64,000 bases of DNA from Prorocentrum cordatum (Eukaryota > Sar > Dinophyceae > Prorocentrales > Prorocentraceae): the NCBI GenBank assembly GCA_963575745.1, contig CAUYUJ010016069.1, forward strand, positions 92,501 through 156,500. The letters are read 5' to 3'. Shown here one piece after another: positions 51,310 through 60,688 of this stretch. The notes beneath the pieces were generated by a model. It saw only the letters and a list, made by a program, of their open reading frames with translations. It was not told the DNA's origin and searched no databases. A program made the translations under genes and the position numbers. Position 1 is the first letter of the stretch; each line of letters starts with the position of its first letter.

Positions 51310-52368
51310 TGCCGTTCCGCACCGAGCACAGAAATCGTCATGATTATGAAAATGAATACGAGTGTTCAGGGCTGTCCACAGCCCGCTGTGCTGAGCGCCG
51401 GCCCGCCGAAGTGGAGTTTCGCCCCGTACGTGTGCTCCCGCGCTTGCCGAAGCTCAGAAAGTCCCTCCTCGAGCCCGGCAAAATCTTTAGGTCGACGAAC
51501 AGCTTCACCTGCAGCGACGCATCGACGCAGCAAAGCACGTAGATCATGTAGTCGTAGTTGCACCCCCGCTGCCTTGGCAAGAGCCGGCGCGGCGCCGCGA
51601 CCAGCTTGCGTAATCATCGCGTCAGGGATACGAAAACGAAAGGACGAAGATGCAGCGCGCAATGTTGTAGATGTCGACCAAGTAATGCCCAACGTATCGC
51701 AAACACGCCCCATTGCATGAAAAGGTCCCAATGGAAGACGATCTCTGTGGCGCCAAAGAAGGTCCCAAACTGCCATAGGGATGATATCAAGCAAGACCAA
51801 ATGGTAATACATGCGGATTGCCATGAAGATCGCAACGCAAGGAACATGTGTACGGGCCAAGCCTGGCCCACGCAAGTGCGTTGCGGGGCGGGGCCGCAGC
51901 GCGGTCGTTCCGGCTCTGGCCATGCCCATCAAGGCGACAGCTGCGCTGCACACGGCCTGCGTCATCTGGGTCTTGGTGTAGGCGAAGCCCCCGTCTGCCC
52001 ACAAGGCGGCAGTGGCTTCCGCCACGCAGCGGCTCTGGCCGGGCCCATCAAGGCGACAGCTGCGCTGGACACGGCCTGCGTCATTTGTCTGGGTCTTGGT
52101 GTAGGCGACGCCCCCGTCTGCCCACGAGGCGGCCGTGGCGTCCGCCACGCAGGCGCCCCCTCTGCGAGTACGGCAGCAGCTTGACCACTCCCCAGGCGCG
52201 CGCGGTAGGCAGCCATCTGGCGCGTTGCAGCAGGTGCCTGGGCTCCCAGGGCCCAGGAGTAAAAATCCATCCCCAGGTGACGGAAAGACTTGCGAAGAGG
52301 GCTGCGCCCAAGCAGCGGGTCGTGCGATACAGGGCGCCGTCGTCCCTTGGAGATTGTTGGCGCTTCGC
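51310..52368 (-). pseudogene. LINE-C thumb and connection region
   Basis: SFRHLGMDFYSWALGAQAPA and TRQMAAYRARL (about 52,220-52,310) match the R-H-L-G strand and the following Arg helix behind LINE palms. Further down, LPLGPFHAMGRVCDTLGITW (about 51,690-51,760) and FRFRIPDAMITQAGRGAAPA (51,580-51,640) are typical connection text, ending with LEEGLSELRQAREH. Within 51,950-52,150 a tandem duplication of about 125 bp is visible (two copies of QTGASPTPRP and the PARAAAW-type text). Confidence 0.6.
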
Positions 52369-52591
52369 GAATCCCCACCAGCTTGCATCTGCTACCCTGG
52401 CCGTTTGCAGTCAGCTCAGCCAGCTCAGCCTCAGCCAGCTGCCCCACCGGCGGTAGGTTCTGATTCTGGGCTCGGTCGCTGTGCTTCTCGGCTCGCGCGT
52501 TGCCAATTAGATCGGCCCGTGGCCCGGACCTTTCGACTCGGCGCCTGCGCGTCCGCTAGCGCCCGCGAGAAAAAAAAGAATCCCCACCAGC
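52369..52591 (+). mobile_element. Possible short retroposon with 14-bp target duplication and A-tail
   Basis: GAATCCCCACCAGC occurs at 52,369-52,382 and again at 52,578-52,591. The second copy is preceded by GAGAAAAAAAA. A direct repeat around an insert of about 195 bp that ends in an A-run is the standard footprint of LINE-driven retroposition. The insert has no recognisable RNA gene boxes. It would interrupt LINE-C, although part of the insert also reads acceptably as thumb sequence, which argues for caution. Confidence 0.4.
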
Positions 52592-52654
52592 CCATCCAGA
52601 AACGATGCCCAGAGGAATTGCCTCGATCAGGGAAGCGGGCAGCACACAGAGGAA

Positions 52655-53005
52655 GGGTCCCCCCGTGGAGGCCTCTTGGAGCGTCTTGGGGGCCTCTTGG
52701 CGGTCCCGGACGCCTCTTTGAGCGTCTTGGGTGCCTCGGAGAGCCTCGTGGGGCCTCTTGGGGGTTTGGGCCATCTTGGAGCCATCTTGAGGCCTCGGCG
52801 TGAAAACCACACAACATGTTTTTCCACCCAAGGTTTTGGAAGGATTTTGGCCTCTTCGGGGCCTCCTGGGGGAGCTCCTTGGCCAATTGGAGCCGTCTTG
52901 GAGCGGTCTTGGGGCCTCTTGGAGCATCGTGGGCGCCATCTTGAGGCATCTTGGGATATCTTGAGCCATCTTGGAGATCATCTTTGGCTCTCCCAGGCGC
53001 TCTTG
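52655..53005 (+). repeat. CTTGGGGCC dispersed minisatellite block 7, inside the LINE-C RT
   Basis: GGGGCCTCTTGG and GAGCGTCTTGGGG units in plus orientation, about 350 bp, beginning where the RT reading after motif B breaks off. A gap at 52,800-52,840 is not repetitive. Confidence 0.8.
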
Positions 53006-53700
53006 GAGTCATCTGAAGCAGTACCCCCCCAGGAGGCCAAAATGGCCGTCGGCACCGCCCGCTCCACTGCGGCGTGCCAAATGACAGAGGTAAGGTTGGA
53101 GAACGCACAAGCGAGCGGACATCCTTGAGGCACGCCACAAAGATTCGCACCTTGAAGCCAGACATCCGTGGGTTGGTTGTCTACGAACAACAGCCTCGTG
53201 ATCCCCTGGTAATTGTTCAAGACGTGAGTACAAACAAGGAAGGTTCGGATGCTCAACAAGACGGCGAATATTGCCCAAATCAAGTCGGTCGAACCATTTT
53301 TCCAAATCCATAGACAACACGAACGAAGGATCAGTATCTCCCATGCGTGCTCGCGCAATGCGCGCCTGTATGCCCCAGAGGACATCAGGACAGCTACGCC
53401 CAGGAACGGCGCCTGTCAGCCCGGCTGGCTTCCATTGCAGGAGCCACTCAGCGTGTCGCCGAGCCCAAAGTCGATACGCAGTGGGCCGCACTGTGAGCGG
53501 CCGTCGCTCCTCCGGGGGCGCCTGGGGGCCCCTGGGAATCAGCGTGGCACGCGCGTGCGCCCACCAGCGAGGGAGGCGCCCAAACTCCGCTGCACTCAAC
53601 AAGTCCGCCAGACGCTTGAGTGAGTCTTGGCGTAGACGCTCCACCCAATCAGCCCGGTGCCTATCCAGTCCACGAGCTCCAGAAGGAGCATGTTCACGAG
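53006..53700 (-). pseudogene. LINE-C reverse transcriptase up to motif B
   Basis: One minus frame (53,009-53,644) has RLPRWWAHARATLIPRGP, RRPLTVRPTAYRLWARRHAE, GAVPGRSCPDVLWGIQARIA and motif A as FVLSMDLEKWFDRLDL with the first catalytic Asp. After a frame change near 53,300 another frame gives the next helix and motif B as NLCGVPQGCPLACAFSNL, followed by AVERAVPTAILAS. Exactly there the CTTGGGGCC block begins, so the Y-x-D-D motif is missing or destroyed. Intact motifs A and B suggest fairly recent decay. Confidence 0.75.
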
Positions 53701-54330
53701 TATGCTCCAGCAGCCAGGGGCCCGGAGAGCGATAAGCAGGAACGTCACCAATGAGGCTAAGATCCAGAGGCGACCGCTGCAGCGGCGGCGGCGGCCTCCT
53801 TCTTTTTCACAGCAACGACGATGAGAACGGACAGCGAAGAAAATCGAGTCGCCAACCAAGAAGATGACGAACTTGATATAATCCTTCATTCCACCTGGTA
53901 GCAAGATCTTGCCCAAGAGTCCGCGCAAGTTGTCTCGCAGAAAAGACAGCCGACCCAAATTGCGGGAGAATAGCATCATGCAGAGCAGCGGCACGTTGTT
54001 GAACCCACCGTGCGGCCCCTCCGCGAGTGCGAATCCGCGTGCGCCAGTTGTGAAGACGCTCAACGTTCGCATCGTCGAAGATCGTGGTACTCTGCGAGAG
54101 TGTGTCGTCGGCTGCGTCGTAATGGCAGTCGTGCCGCTGCCTGCGGAAGGTCTTCCACAGGCCCGACAACTCACGGGCCCTCGCGCCAGCAGACCAGGCC
54201 CCTCCAGAGGGCTGCCGGACAACTGTGGATTGTGGAGCTCCGGCTGCGTTTTGCCAGACCTCCCAAGCAACGTTGACGTCCGTAGCCAGTGCTGCGGCGA
54301 AAGCCTCCTTAATACTACTGTCCCAAGCGC
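53701..54330 (-). pseudogene. LINE-C linker between endonuclease and RT
   Basis: Open for more than 150 codons: KEAFAAALATDVNVAWEVWQ, ANVERLHNWRTRIRTRGGAA, ARQLARTLGQDLATRWNEG. The V-E-R...W-x-x-R pattern is frequent before the RT in protist LINEs. A stop-containing gap of about 120 bases separates it from the RT frame, bridged by GARGLDRHRADWVERLRQDS. Confidence 0.55.
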
Positions 54331-54847
54331 CCATGGTAACCGGCGCAGGAGCACTCCAGAGGCTCATGGTAAGCAGGCCGGAGACCCGCCTGAGCGAGTA
54401 CCGGGCGATGCTGAACAAGGGGTACAGGAGCCAGGCCCACTGCAGTAGCTGTCGCAGCCTGCTCGGTAGAAACGACTGCTCCGTCAATGGTTGTACTCCA
54501 AGTCTCAGAGGCAGGATTGTGTCGATACGCTGGACAATCTGGGAAAACCACGGCGAGACCAGAACCGTCAAGCACAGAGGGCATCTCGTTGAAATCCCTG
54601 ATGCCGACCGTGAGAGCACTCGTTTCCAAACGAAGCCCATCATCAAAACGGTGGCGCTCATCCGCAGAACTCGAATGAACATGCCGTTGACGCAGTAGAA
54701 CACGATGTTCCCCAAGCTGCATAGCCAGGTGCTGAACACGAAAATCGCGATCGGGATCGCAGGCTGCAGTGCGAGAGCAGCAATATTGAAGCCATCCAGG
54801 ACGATAGTCCAGAGCCCGTTTGATCCCACACAAGAGCAATATCCCAA
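54315..54847 (-). pseudogene. LINE-C APE-type endonuclease, C-terminal half
   Basis: A minus frame reads RLETSALTVGIRDFNEMPSV and then PASETWSTTIDGAVVSTEQ. D-F-N with Glu after it corresponds to G-D-F-N-E-x-P of LINE endonucleases (the Gly is Arg here) and S-T-I-D-G-A-V-V-S to the S-x-I-D-x-x-x-x-S strand. The Asn-Glu half of the active site would lie upstream at higher coordinates and is not readable. The second minus frame over the same bases is a shadow. Confidence 0.65.
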
Positions 54848-54850
54848 AGG

Positions 54851-55167
54851 TTGGAGATCGGAGCGTAAAACGTTATGCAGCCCATTCTTAAGGCTGCACT
54901 CCTGTAGAAAGCAGGCGTGAGGCTGATATGCTCAGCCAACAGTGCCAGAAGCCCAGCACGGTGCTTCGTGAAGCTGCCAATGTGGAGCGTCAGCAGCTCG
55001 AGGGAACCCTTCTCCTTCAGGTTCAGAGCTGCTGGGGACGGAGCCGCCGAGCACGCTCTCCCGAGCTCCGCGTGGCACGACGGCGCTGCTCACGTCGCTC
55101 CCGGTCACTGGACAGCCCCGCGTCGATCGAAGCCCCGAGTAAGTCCAAGCGCTCGACCTTCGCCTCT
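54851..55167. other. Possible LINE-C 5' remainder, no recognised gene
   Basis: Minus readings continue in part (PAFYRSAALRMGCITFYAPI) but no endonuclease start motif is recognised. Confidence 0.3.
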
Positions 55168-55345
55168 TAACGGGCGAAGGACGGTATAAAATAAACTTTT
55201 TCGCCGTCGGGGGCGCCTGTCCCTGGGCGGCTGGACAGTTTATACCCTTACGGTGGCACCGTAGGGGTATAAACTTTCCAGCCGCCCAGGGACAGGCGCT
55301 CCCGACGGCGAAAAAGTTTATTTTGTACCGTTCTTCGCCCGTCAA
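55168..55345. mobile_element. Palindromic MITE-like element 3, nearly perfect hairpin
   Basis: Arms of about 86 bp with few mismatches and practically no loop: left GGGCGAAGGACGGTATAAAA, right TTTTGTACCGTTCTTCGCCC. The centre is ACGGTGGCACCGT. Arms include AATAAACTTTTTCGCCGTCG and its inverse. A 3-bp CCT stands at both outer borders. No coding. Confidence 0.8.
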
Positions 55346-55618
55346 GCCTCCTGGACGGCGATCGGCTCCGCGGCGCCGCATGGGGCAGCAAAGGCCGGCC
55401 GCCGCAGCGCCGTCCCGAAATTTTTGTGCACTGATAGCCGCACCGCATCCCATCCGCAGCTGCTCTGCGCCTTGCCTGGCCTCGGACTCCTCCTCACGAG
55501 GCGGCAGGCCCCCGGAGGCAGGACGTCGTTCACCGCCTCCCGGCCAGCGACGCGACCAGCAGCTCGTGCCTGCAAACACGCTTCGTAAGCAACGTTCCCC
55601 TGGGAGAGACGCCGCAGA
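55346..55618. other. Spacer without a gene
   Basis: GC-rich; no gene recognised. Confidence 0.4.
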
Positions 55619-55817
55619 CTCTCGGGCTGGACGAAAGGGGGGGATTGGGAAAGGGGGGGTTACGAAATCTGCTGCATGCAGCTGGTTTCGGCCCCACCGA
55701 GGGGCCCATTCCTCGGTACGTTGCCGCCTCCGGCGCCGGGAGGCGCCGGGGAAATCAGCTGCGTGAGCTGATTCTCAAACCCCCCTTTGCTATCCCCCCC
55801 TTTCGCCCGACCCGAAA
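55619..55817. mobile_element. Palindromic MITE-like element, family B copy 2
   Basis: Left CTCTCGGGCTGGACGAAAGG with G runs; right CCCCCCTTTCGCCCGACCCG, in inverted relation. The middle TCGGCCCCACCGAGGGGCCC, GGCGCCGGGAGGCGCCGGGG and CAGCTGCGTGAGCTG is shared with the copy at 43.5 kb. G-run ends could form quadruplexes. Confidence 0.75.
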
Positions 55818-56619
55818 CGCTCCTTCTGGCCTGCCGAGCGCGACGGACGTTCATCCAGAAGGTGTTGACGCCCGGCAGCCCCATGGGTGCGAGAAGATGC
55901 TGTCGGGTGGTGTACGCTGGGTCGGGGCCCCGCTCTGGCGGCGTGCAACCGCACCCCGGAAGAGGACTTTTCCGTCCATCAGATTTGGATGGCAGTGCTG
56001 TGATGTCGATGGCCTGGAGGGTCGCTGCTCAGAGCGTGAATTACCTACCCCGCTTTCGCTTCCAGGCAAAACCAAGTCATACCACTCGCCTCCTCGTCAA
56101 GCGGCCTGACCAGTACAGGCCGTAGTTTGGCATCGCTTGGTATCTCTTGGAAGCGAGGGTGGTCAAAAGCGAGGTAGGTTTGTTTGCCCCGTAGCTGCGG
56201 CCTCCGCTGATCGTCGAGCCGTGGGCCGCTTGAGCTGCAGGCTGGCCAGGTTAGCGTGCCTTTCGGCGGACCCCGGTGGTGTCGCACAGCTGGTGCAGGG
56301 TGAGCTGCTGCAGGATCTGGCCGGAGTCTGCGCAGCAGATCCGTTCCAAGCCCTCGGACGACGGGTGCACTTGACGCCAGCAGCGGTCAGCTCTGAGCAC
56401 AACCACGGCAGAGACTTGTGCAGCAGCAGGGTGCTTCTGCGCAGACTCCCGCTGCGCAGTGCGCAGAGCTCCAGGAAGGTGCAGGAAGCGACGATGAGAC
56501 AGCGTCCGGCCGCCTCCGAGCCGGCCGTGGCATGATGGCCTTCGCCTTCTGGGATGGGCGGAATGTGCGCTTGACGGGAGCCTGGGCAGGCACCTCGGCG
56601 GCGTTGGCACGCACGCAGT
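55818..56619 (-). other. Unassigned minus-strand open frames
   Basis: 56,045-56,287 reads RGKQTYLAFDHPRFQEIPSD and LRPVLVRPLDEEASGMTWFC, which looks like real protein but matches no family recognised here. Further frames (56,251-56,614) are Ala/Arg/Ser-rich. These may be exons of one gene on the minus strand; splice sites could not be fixed. Confidence 0.25.
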
Positions 56620-56784
56620 CCTGGGCGTAGCTTTAAGTCGGGCCTGTAAATAGTAAAAAATAGTACTGGGACTATTTTTAAAGTATTTTTGGTCATCTTT
56701 TGAATATGTTTCACATCTTTTCTATTTTTCGTCGAAGATCCCCCTGTAGGGGGACATGTCCTGCAGGCCCGACTTAAGCCCAGG
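56620..56784. mobile_element. Palindromic MITE-like element 4
   Basis: CCTGGGC and TTTAAGTCGGGCCTG at the left (56,620-56,647) pair with CAGGCCCGACTTAAGCCCAGG at the right (56,764-56,784), apart from a 4-5-base insertion in the left arm. The interior is unusually AT-rich (AAATAGTAAAAAATAGTAC) with a small GATCCCCCTGTAGGGGGAC hairpin. Confidence 0.7.
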
Positions 56785-56879
56785 CCGCAGCGTCGCCGGA
56801 GGCGCCGTCGAAGGCGGAGCTCGCAGGGTACGAATCGGTGACGTGGCCGGCGCTGCACCCGCGGGCAGAACGGGCTGGT

Positions 56880-57247
56880 CTCCTTCTCTCCCTCGTCCCG
56901 TCGTCCTCCCCCTCCTCCTCCTCTTCCTCCTCCTCCTCCTCCTCCTCCTCCTCCCTCCTCCTCCTCCTCCTCCTCCTCCCTCCTCCTCCTCCCTCCTCCT
57001 CCTCCTCCTCCTCTCCTCCTCCTCCTCCTCTCCTCCTCCTCCTCCTCCTCCTCCTCCTCCTCCTCCTCCTCCTCCTCCTCCTCCTCTCCTCCTCCTCCTC
57101 CTCCTCCTCCCTCCTCCTCCTCCTCCTCCTCCTCCTCCTCCCTCCTCCCTCCTCCTCCCTCCTCCTCCTCCTCCTCCTCCTCCTCCTCCCTCCTCCTCCT
57201 CATCCTCCTCCTCCTCATCCTCCTCATCCTCCTCCTCCTCCTCCTCC
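56880..57247. repeat. Long CTC/TCC polypyrimidine tract
   Basis: About 370 bp of CTCCTC with single-base phase shifts (CTCCCTCC) that move the frame. The complementary strand is an equally long purine run. Confidence 0.95.
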
Positions 57248-57534
57248 GTCCCGGCTGGTCCAGGAAAGGCAAGTGAGGTAGCACACGGCCCGGTAGACGA
57301 AGAAGACGGGATGCCAGCACTCGAAGGGGGCGCAAAGTGCGAGTCGGTGACGACGTCCGCACCATGCTTGCCAGTGGAATTTCATGGCTTGGATGTTGGA
57401 CCCCACGGGAGGGGGAAAGGGGAAGGGTGACAGCCACTCATCTTGCACACCTTGTCACCCCCTGCGAGCGGGGGTCGGCGTTAGTCAGCATGAGTAGCGG
57501 ATATCAGACATTACATATATCATATATCGTGTGA

Positions 57535-57587
<53 letters not shown>

Positions 57588-58039
57588 CCCTGATATTCCT
57601 CCTTGTAGTGGATCACGAACGAGCTTCTTCTCGTCCTCTTGTCTCTTCGTGATGCTATTACTATGCATGCTATGTGCTGTCTCCTTCGTTCTCCGCTCAT
57701 CCTGGCCTCCTCCTCCTCCTCCGCGGCAGCAGTGTCTGCTCGGGATCGTGGCCGCCACCCCGTGCGCGGGCTGCGCGGGGGGCGGATGGCCGACAGCACC
57801 GCGCTCATGCGCTGCCCGAGCGCCCAGCACTCGGCTCGGCCGCAGCATGGCGCCAAGTTGGTGTACCTGATCAGGTCGTCGGCGTCGTCTGCGTCGTCTT
57901 CGTCCTCTTCCTCCCCCCTGGCTCCTCCCCCCCGCCCCCCCCCGCGCGCAGGGGTAACAGGAAGCTGGGGATCAGGAGGACGCGGAGCAAGATGATGGTG
58001 ATGAGGGGGAGGGAGCAGAGAGAGGAGTATGGGCAGAAG
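57248..58039. other. Region without a recognised gene; (GT)n
   Basis: GTGTGT run at 57,537-57,582. Both strands have Arg/Pro/Ser-rich frames without motifs. Confidence 0.4.
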
Positions 58040-58110
58040 GTGGGGAGAAGGAGGGGGAGTGGAGTGGAGTGGGGTGGAGTGGAGTGGAGTGCACTGGAGT
58101 GGCGTGGGCA
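58040..58110. repeat. GGAGT pentamer tract
   Basis: GTGGAGTGGAGTGGGGTGGA and variants, about 65 bp. Confidence 0.9.
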
Positions 58111-58270
58111 GACTGAACGACGGCGCCAGACGGCGCAATCGGCCGCGGCGGGCCGTGCCCTCGGACGGAGAGGTCGAACCGGGCGCGGATGTGCGGCGTG
58201 GCCTCGGCAGCACCGCGCAGCGTCCCCTCGCGGGCATCGCGCCGCTCTCCCAGGAGCCCTCGACCCTCCG

Positions 58271-58521
58271 GGCCTCCTAGATGGGGTCGGAGTAACTAGG
58301 CGGGGTCGGAGGGTCGCGCCGCATCGCCGATGCATCCGCGATGCATCGGCGATGCGGCTCGAGGTGGGGCCCATTTTCTCCACGCCTACGTCGCGGATGT
58401 ATCGCCGACGTCGCCAGTGCATGGTCGATGCATCGCCGATGCATTGGCGATGCATCGCCAATGTATCGGCGATGCGGCGAGGTCCTCCGACCCCATCTAC
58501 TCGGACCCCATCTAGGAGGCC
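58271..58521. mobile_element. Palindromic MITE-like element 5 with GATGCATC core
   Basis: Terminal inverted repeats GGCCTCCTAGATGGGGTCGG (left) and CGGACCCCATCTAGGAGGCC (right); further in, GGGTCGGAGG and CCTCCGACCC pair as well. The interior is a chain of GATGCATCGGCG and CGCCGATGCATT words, each nearly palindromic. The element lies between two similar 28-bp direct repeats (58,241; 58,543). Confidence 0.75.
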
Positions 58522-59400
58522 TCTAGACCCGCTGGTCGGTCCGCACCGCTCCCGTAGGAGCTCTCGACCCCCCAGTCTGTTTGTCTGCCTCGCTTGCCCC
58601 GTGGGCCTGGGCCAGGCTCTGCCAGCTCCCGTGGGAGATCCCGTCGCTCGCGACGGTCTTCCAGCCCAGCGGCACGACTGGCTGACGCACCAGACGGCCC
58701 CTCGGCCACCGCGTTCAGCTCAGCTGCCGCTCGCATCGCCACGAGCTCCGCGAAGTCGCGCTCCGCGCGCGCGGCCGCGAGGCAGGACTCCAGGTCGGCC
58801 GTCACGGCGGCGGCGGCGGCGAGGAGCTCCTGCTGGGCGACGCTCTCGAGCTCGCGCGCGGCCTCGAACGAGGGCCCGACTGGCCTGCATCCGCACAGAG
58901 CCGCACCGCGAAGCTCCATCGGCACATGACCTGCTCGGCCGTCGCGGCGGTTTCCGACGACACCGCCTCGATCGCTTCCTCCAGCACCGCGTTGTCCGCG
59001 TCGACGGCCTCCGCCGCCCTCGCGCCCTTGCGCTTGTCCTGCTCCTGCGCTGAGTGGCCGTCGGCGCTGCGGCCTCCGCGTCGGCCTCCGACGCCACCGC
59101 CGAGACCATGCTGGCCGGTAGGAGGGGGTTCCTGACTGTGCGTGTACAGTGCCTCCACGCCCGCGTCCAAGTCCGCGTCGGACGGCGTGGGCGCCGCCCC
59201 AGCCAGCCACGCACCTGCCGCTGCACCGCGACTGCCGCCTGCGGCGCGTCAAGCAGCCTGCCATGCCTCGCTCTTGCGCGTCACTCGCTTCCAGCCAGGC
59301 GGCGACACCACCTTGCCGGAAGAGCACTCGTAGACCTGCGTGGCGAGGCGCATCATGTCGCCCACCAGCAAGCCTTTCTCCTGCGCTTTGCCCCAACGCA
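58512..59400 (-). CDS. Unassigned coiled-coil protein gene, partial or broken
   Basis: Reading on the minus strand begins with LLVGDMMRLATQVYECSSGK and VVSPPGWKRVTRKSEAWQAA (59,380-59,253), meets a TGA (59,250-59,252) and continues in frame with DAGVEALYTHSQEPPPTGQH and the helical EAVDADNAVLEEAIEAVSSE (to about 58,880). After a one-base frame change it goes on as ARELESVAQQELLAAAAAVT and SCLAAARAERDFAELVAMRA, an Ala/Glu/Arg helix typical of a coiled coil, then a basic tail. The consistent amino-acid character across the breaks suggests a real gene. The TGA and the frame change may be removed by introns or may mark a pseudogene. No family recognised; GC3 is very high. Confidence 0.4.
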
Positions 59401-59988
59401 GTTCTCTTCGCCGTCGCACAAATGCGGACCTGGGAACCTTTTCCCCTGCCGCCCCGCCGTGGGCGCCACGGTTCGCCGTGGCGCCCGTGGCGGGGCGGGC
59501 TGGGTCAGGTTGGGGGGGTGAGTTTTGGGTGGGGGTTCGCCTCGGGTCTTCCTGGACTTCGTGCTCCTCGTCTCGTTCGTGCTCACTACTTCCTCGTCTC
59601 TCCCCTCGGTGGTGGGAAAATATACTCCCGCGTCTGACGCGCAGCGCCGCAGGGCGCGCGCGTCGCCGGGCCGCTGTGGCGGCGTTTGCCTTTTCCCCTC
59701 ACCCTTCGCCGCTCCTGTGGTTGGGGCAGGGCGCGGGGCGTCGCCGCGCCTGCGCGCTCCCGCGGGGCGCGGCGAGCTACGGGCGCGTCGTTCGGTCGCC
59801 CCGCGAGCGCGAGCCCCGCAAGCAGCGCCCCCCGCGCTCTCACCCCAACCCATCGGGATTTTTTAGGGTGGCGTTGGCGAGGGGCGTTGGGAGGAGGGGG
59901 GGGGGAAGGAAGGAAGGAAGACGCGGGGACGGTCACTTCAAAACGAGGACCCAACGCCACAGGATGGTGGAGAAATGCTATTCCAAAC
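59401..59988. other. Region without a recognised gene
   Basis: GC-rich; contains the hairpin listed separately, a GGAAGGAAGG run at 59,908-59,920, and overlapping Arg/Pro-rich frames. No gene called. Confidence 0.4.
59445..59500. other. Strong GC hairpin with TTCG loop
   Basis: GCCCCGCCGTGGGCGCCACG and CGTGGCGCCCGTGGCGGGGC pair around GTTCGC, giving a stem of more than 20 bp with small internal bulges and a TTCG loop. Confidence 0.8.
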
Positions 59989-60345
59989 GAGTCGTCGCGT
60001 GGCAACGCTTGGCGGGGACCGAACAAACAGCATCGCAGTATTCGACGCGTGGCAGCGCCGCAGGGGGGCAAAGCAACTACTGAGCCACTCCACGTGCAAC
60101 GTGGCCAACGCCTGCGGGGCGCGAAGAAGCAGTGTTCAATCCACTCCACCTGGTCACGTGGCGGCGCCGCGGAGGCCAGGAAACATCAAACACTGTTCTA
60201 CCACTCGTCACGTGGCAACGCTGCGGGGGCCGACACACAATCGACGCCAGTCAACTCGCAACCTGGCAACGCTTGTAGGCGCGAAGAGATCGCACTCCAT
60301 TCTTTTTATCGGGTGGCAGCGCCGCGGGGGCCGAACAAAAACATT
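59989..60345. repeat. Irregular 50-bp repeat with GTGGCAACGC core, seven copies
   Basis: GTGGCAACGCTTGGCGGGG and variants (GTGGCAGCGCCGCAGGG, GTGGCGGCGCCGCGG) recur at 48-66-bp distance, each followed by a C-G-A-A-C-A-rich stretch. No gene. Confidence 0.75.
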
Positions 60346-60688
60346 ATGCCACGAGGACGACGAAGAGGACGACAACGATAAGGACGGCGCCCATGACGAC
60401 AACGACGACGACGATGACGAGGGCCAGGGAGGCGAACAGCAATTCGATCCCTTCCTCCTCGTCCTTCTTCCTCCCCCCCTCCCCATCTCCCTCCTCCATC
60501 CGCCTTCCTCCCTCCTTCCTCCCCCTTCCTTCGTCCTTCCCCTCCCCTCCTCCCCCCCATCACTTTTCCTCCTCCTTCTCCTCCTCCTCCTCCTCCTCCT
60601 CCTCCTTTCCTCCTCTCTACCTTCTTCCCTCTTCCACCCTCAAGACTGAGCAAGCCCAGAGGGCCGTTTTCAGTCAGGGATTTTAGCT
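60346..60688. repeat. GAC tract and CTC tract
   Basis: ACGACGACGA (60,353-60,420) then CTCCTC/CTTCC pyrimidine sequence (60,450-60,640). Confidence 0.85.

Larger units (their letters stand above)
50340..54850 (-). mobile_element. LINE-type retrotransposon with endonuclease, RT and RNase H (LINE-C)
   Basis: Minus-strand element that can be followed from an APE endonuclease (54.3-54.85 kb) through a linker, RT (53.0-53.7 kb), thumb (51.4-52.4 kb), a Cys/His segment (51.1-51.3 kb) and a C-terminal RNase H (50.37-50.9 kb). This order fits LINEs of the I/R1-like groups that keep RNase H. A CTTGGGGCC block and a small retroposon-like piece lie between RT motif B and the thumb. Several frame changes show it is dead, but motifs are better kept than in LINE-B. 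It lies tail to tail with LINE-B. Confidence 0.8.

Noticed and set aside
53030-53056. GCCAAAATGGC on the plus strand, resembling an inverted spliced leader
   Set aside because: Only about 12 of 22 positions match, and the bases are explained as RT coding sequence on the minus strand.
56756-57437. Long Pro/Ser/Leu or Glu/Gly/Arg-rich frames
   Set aside because: These come from the CTC tract read in different frames.
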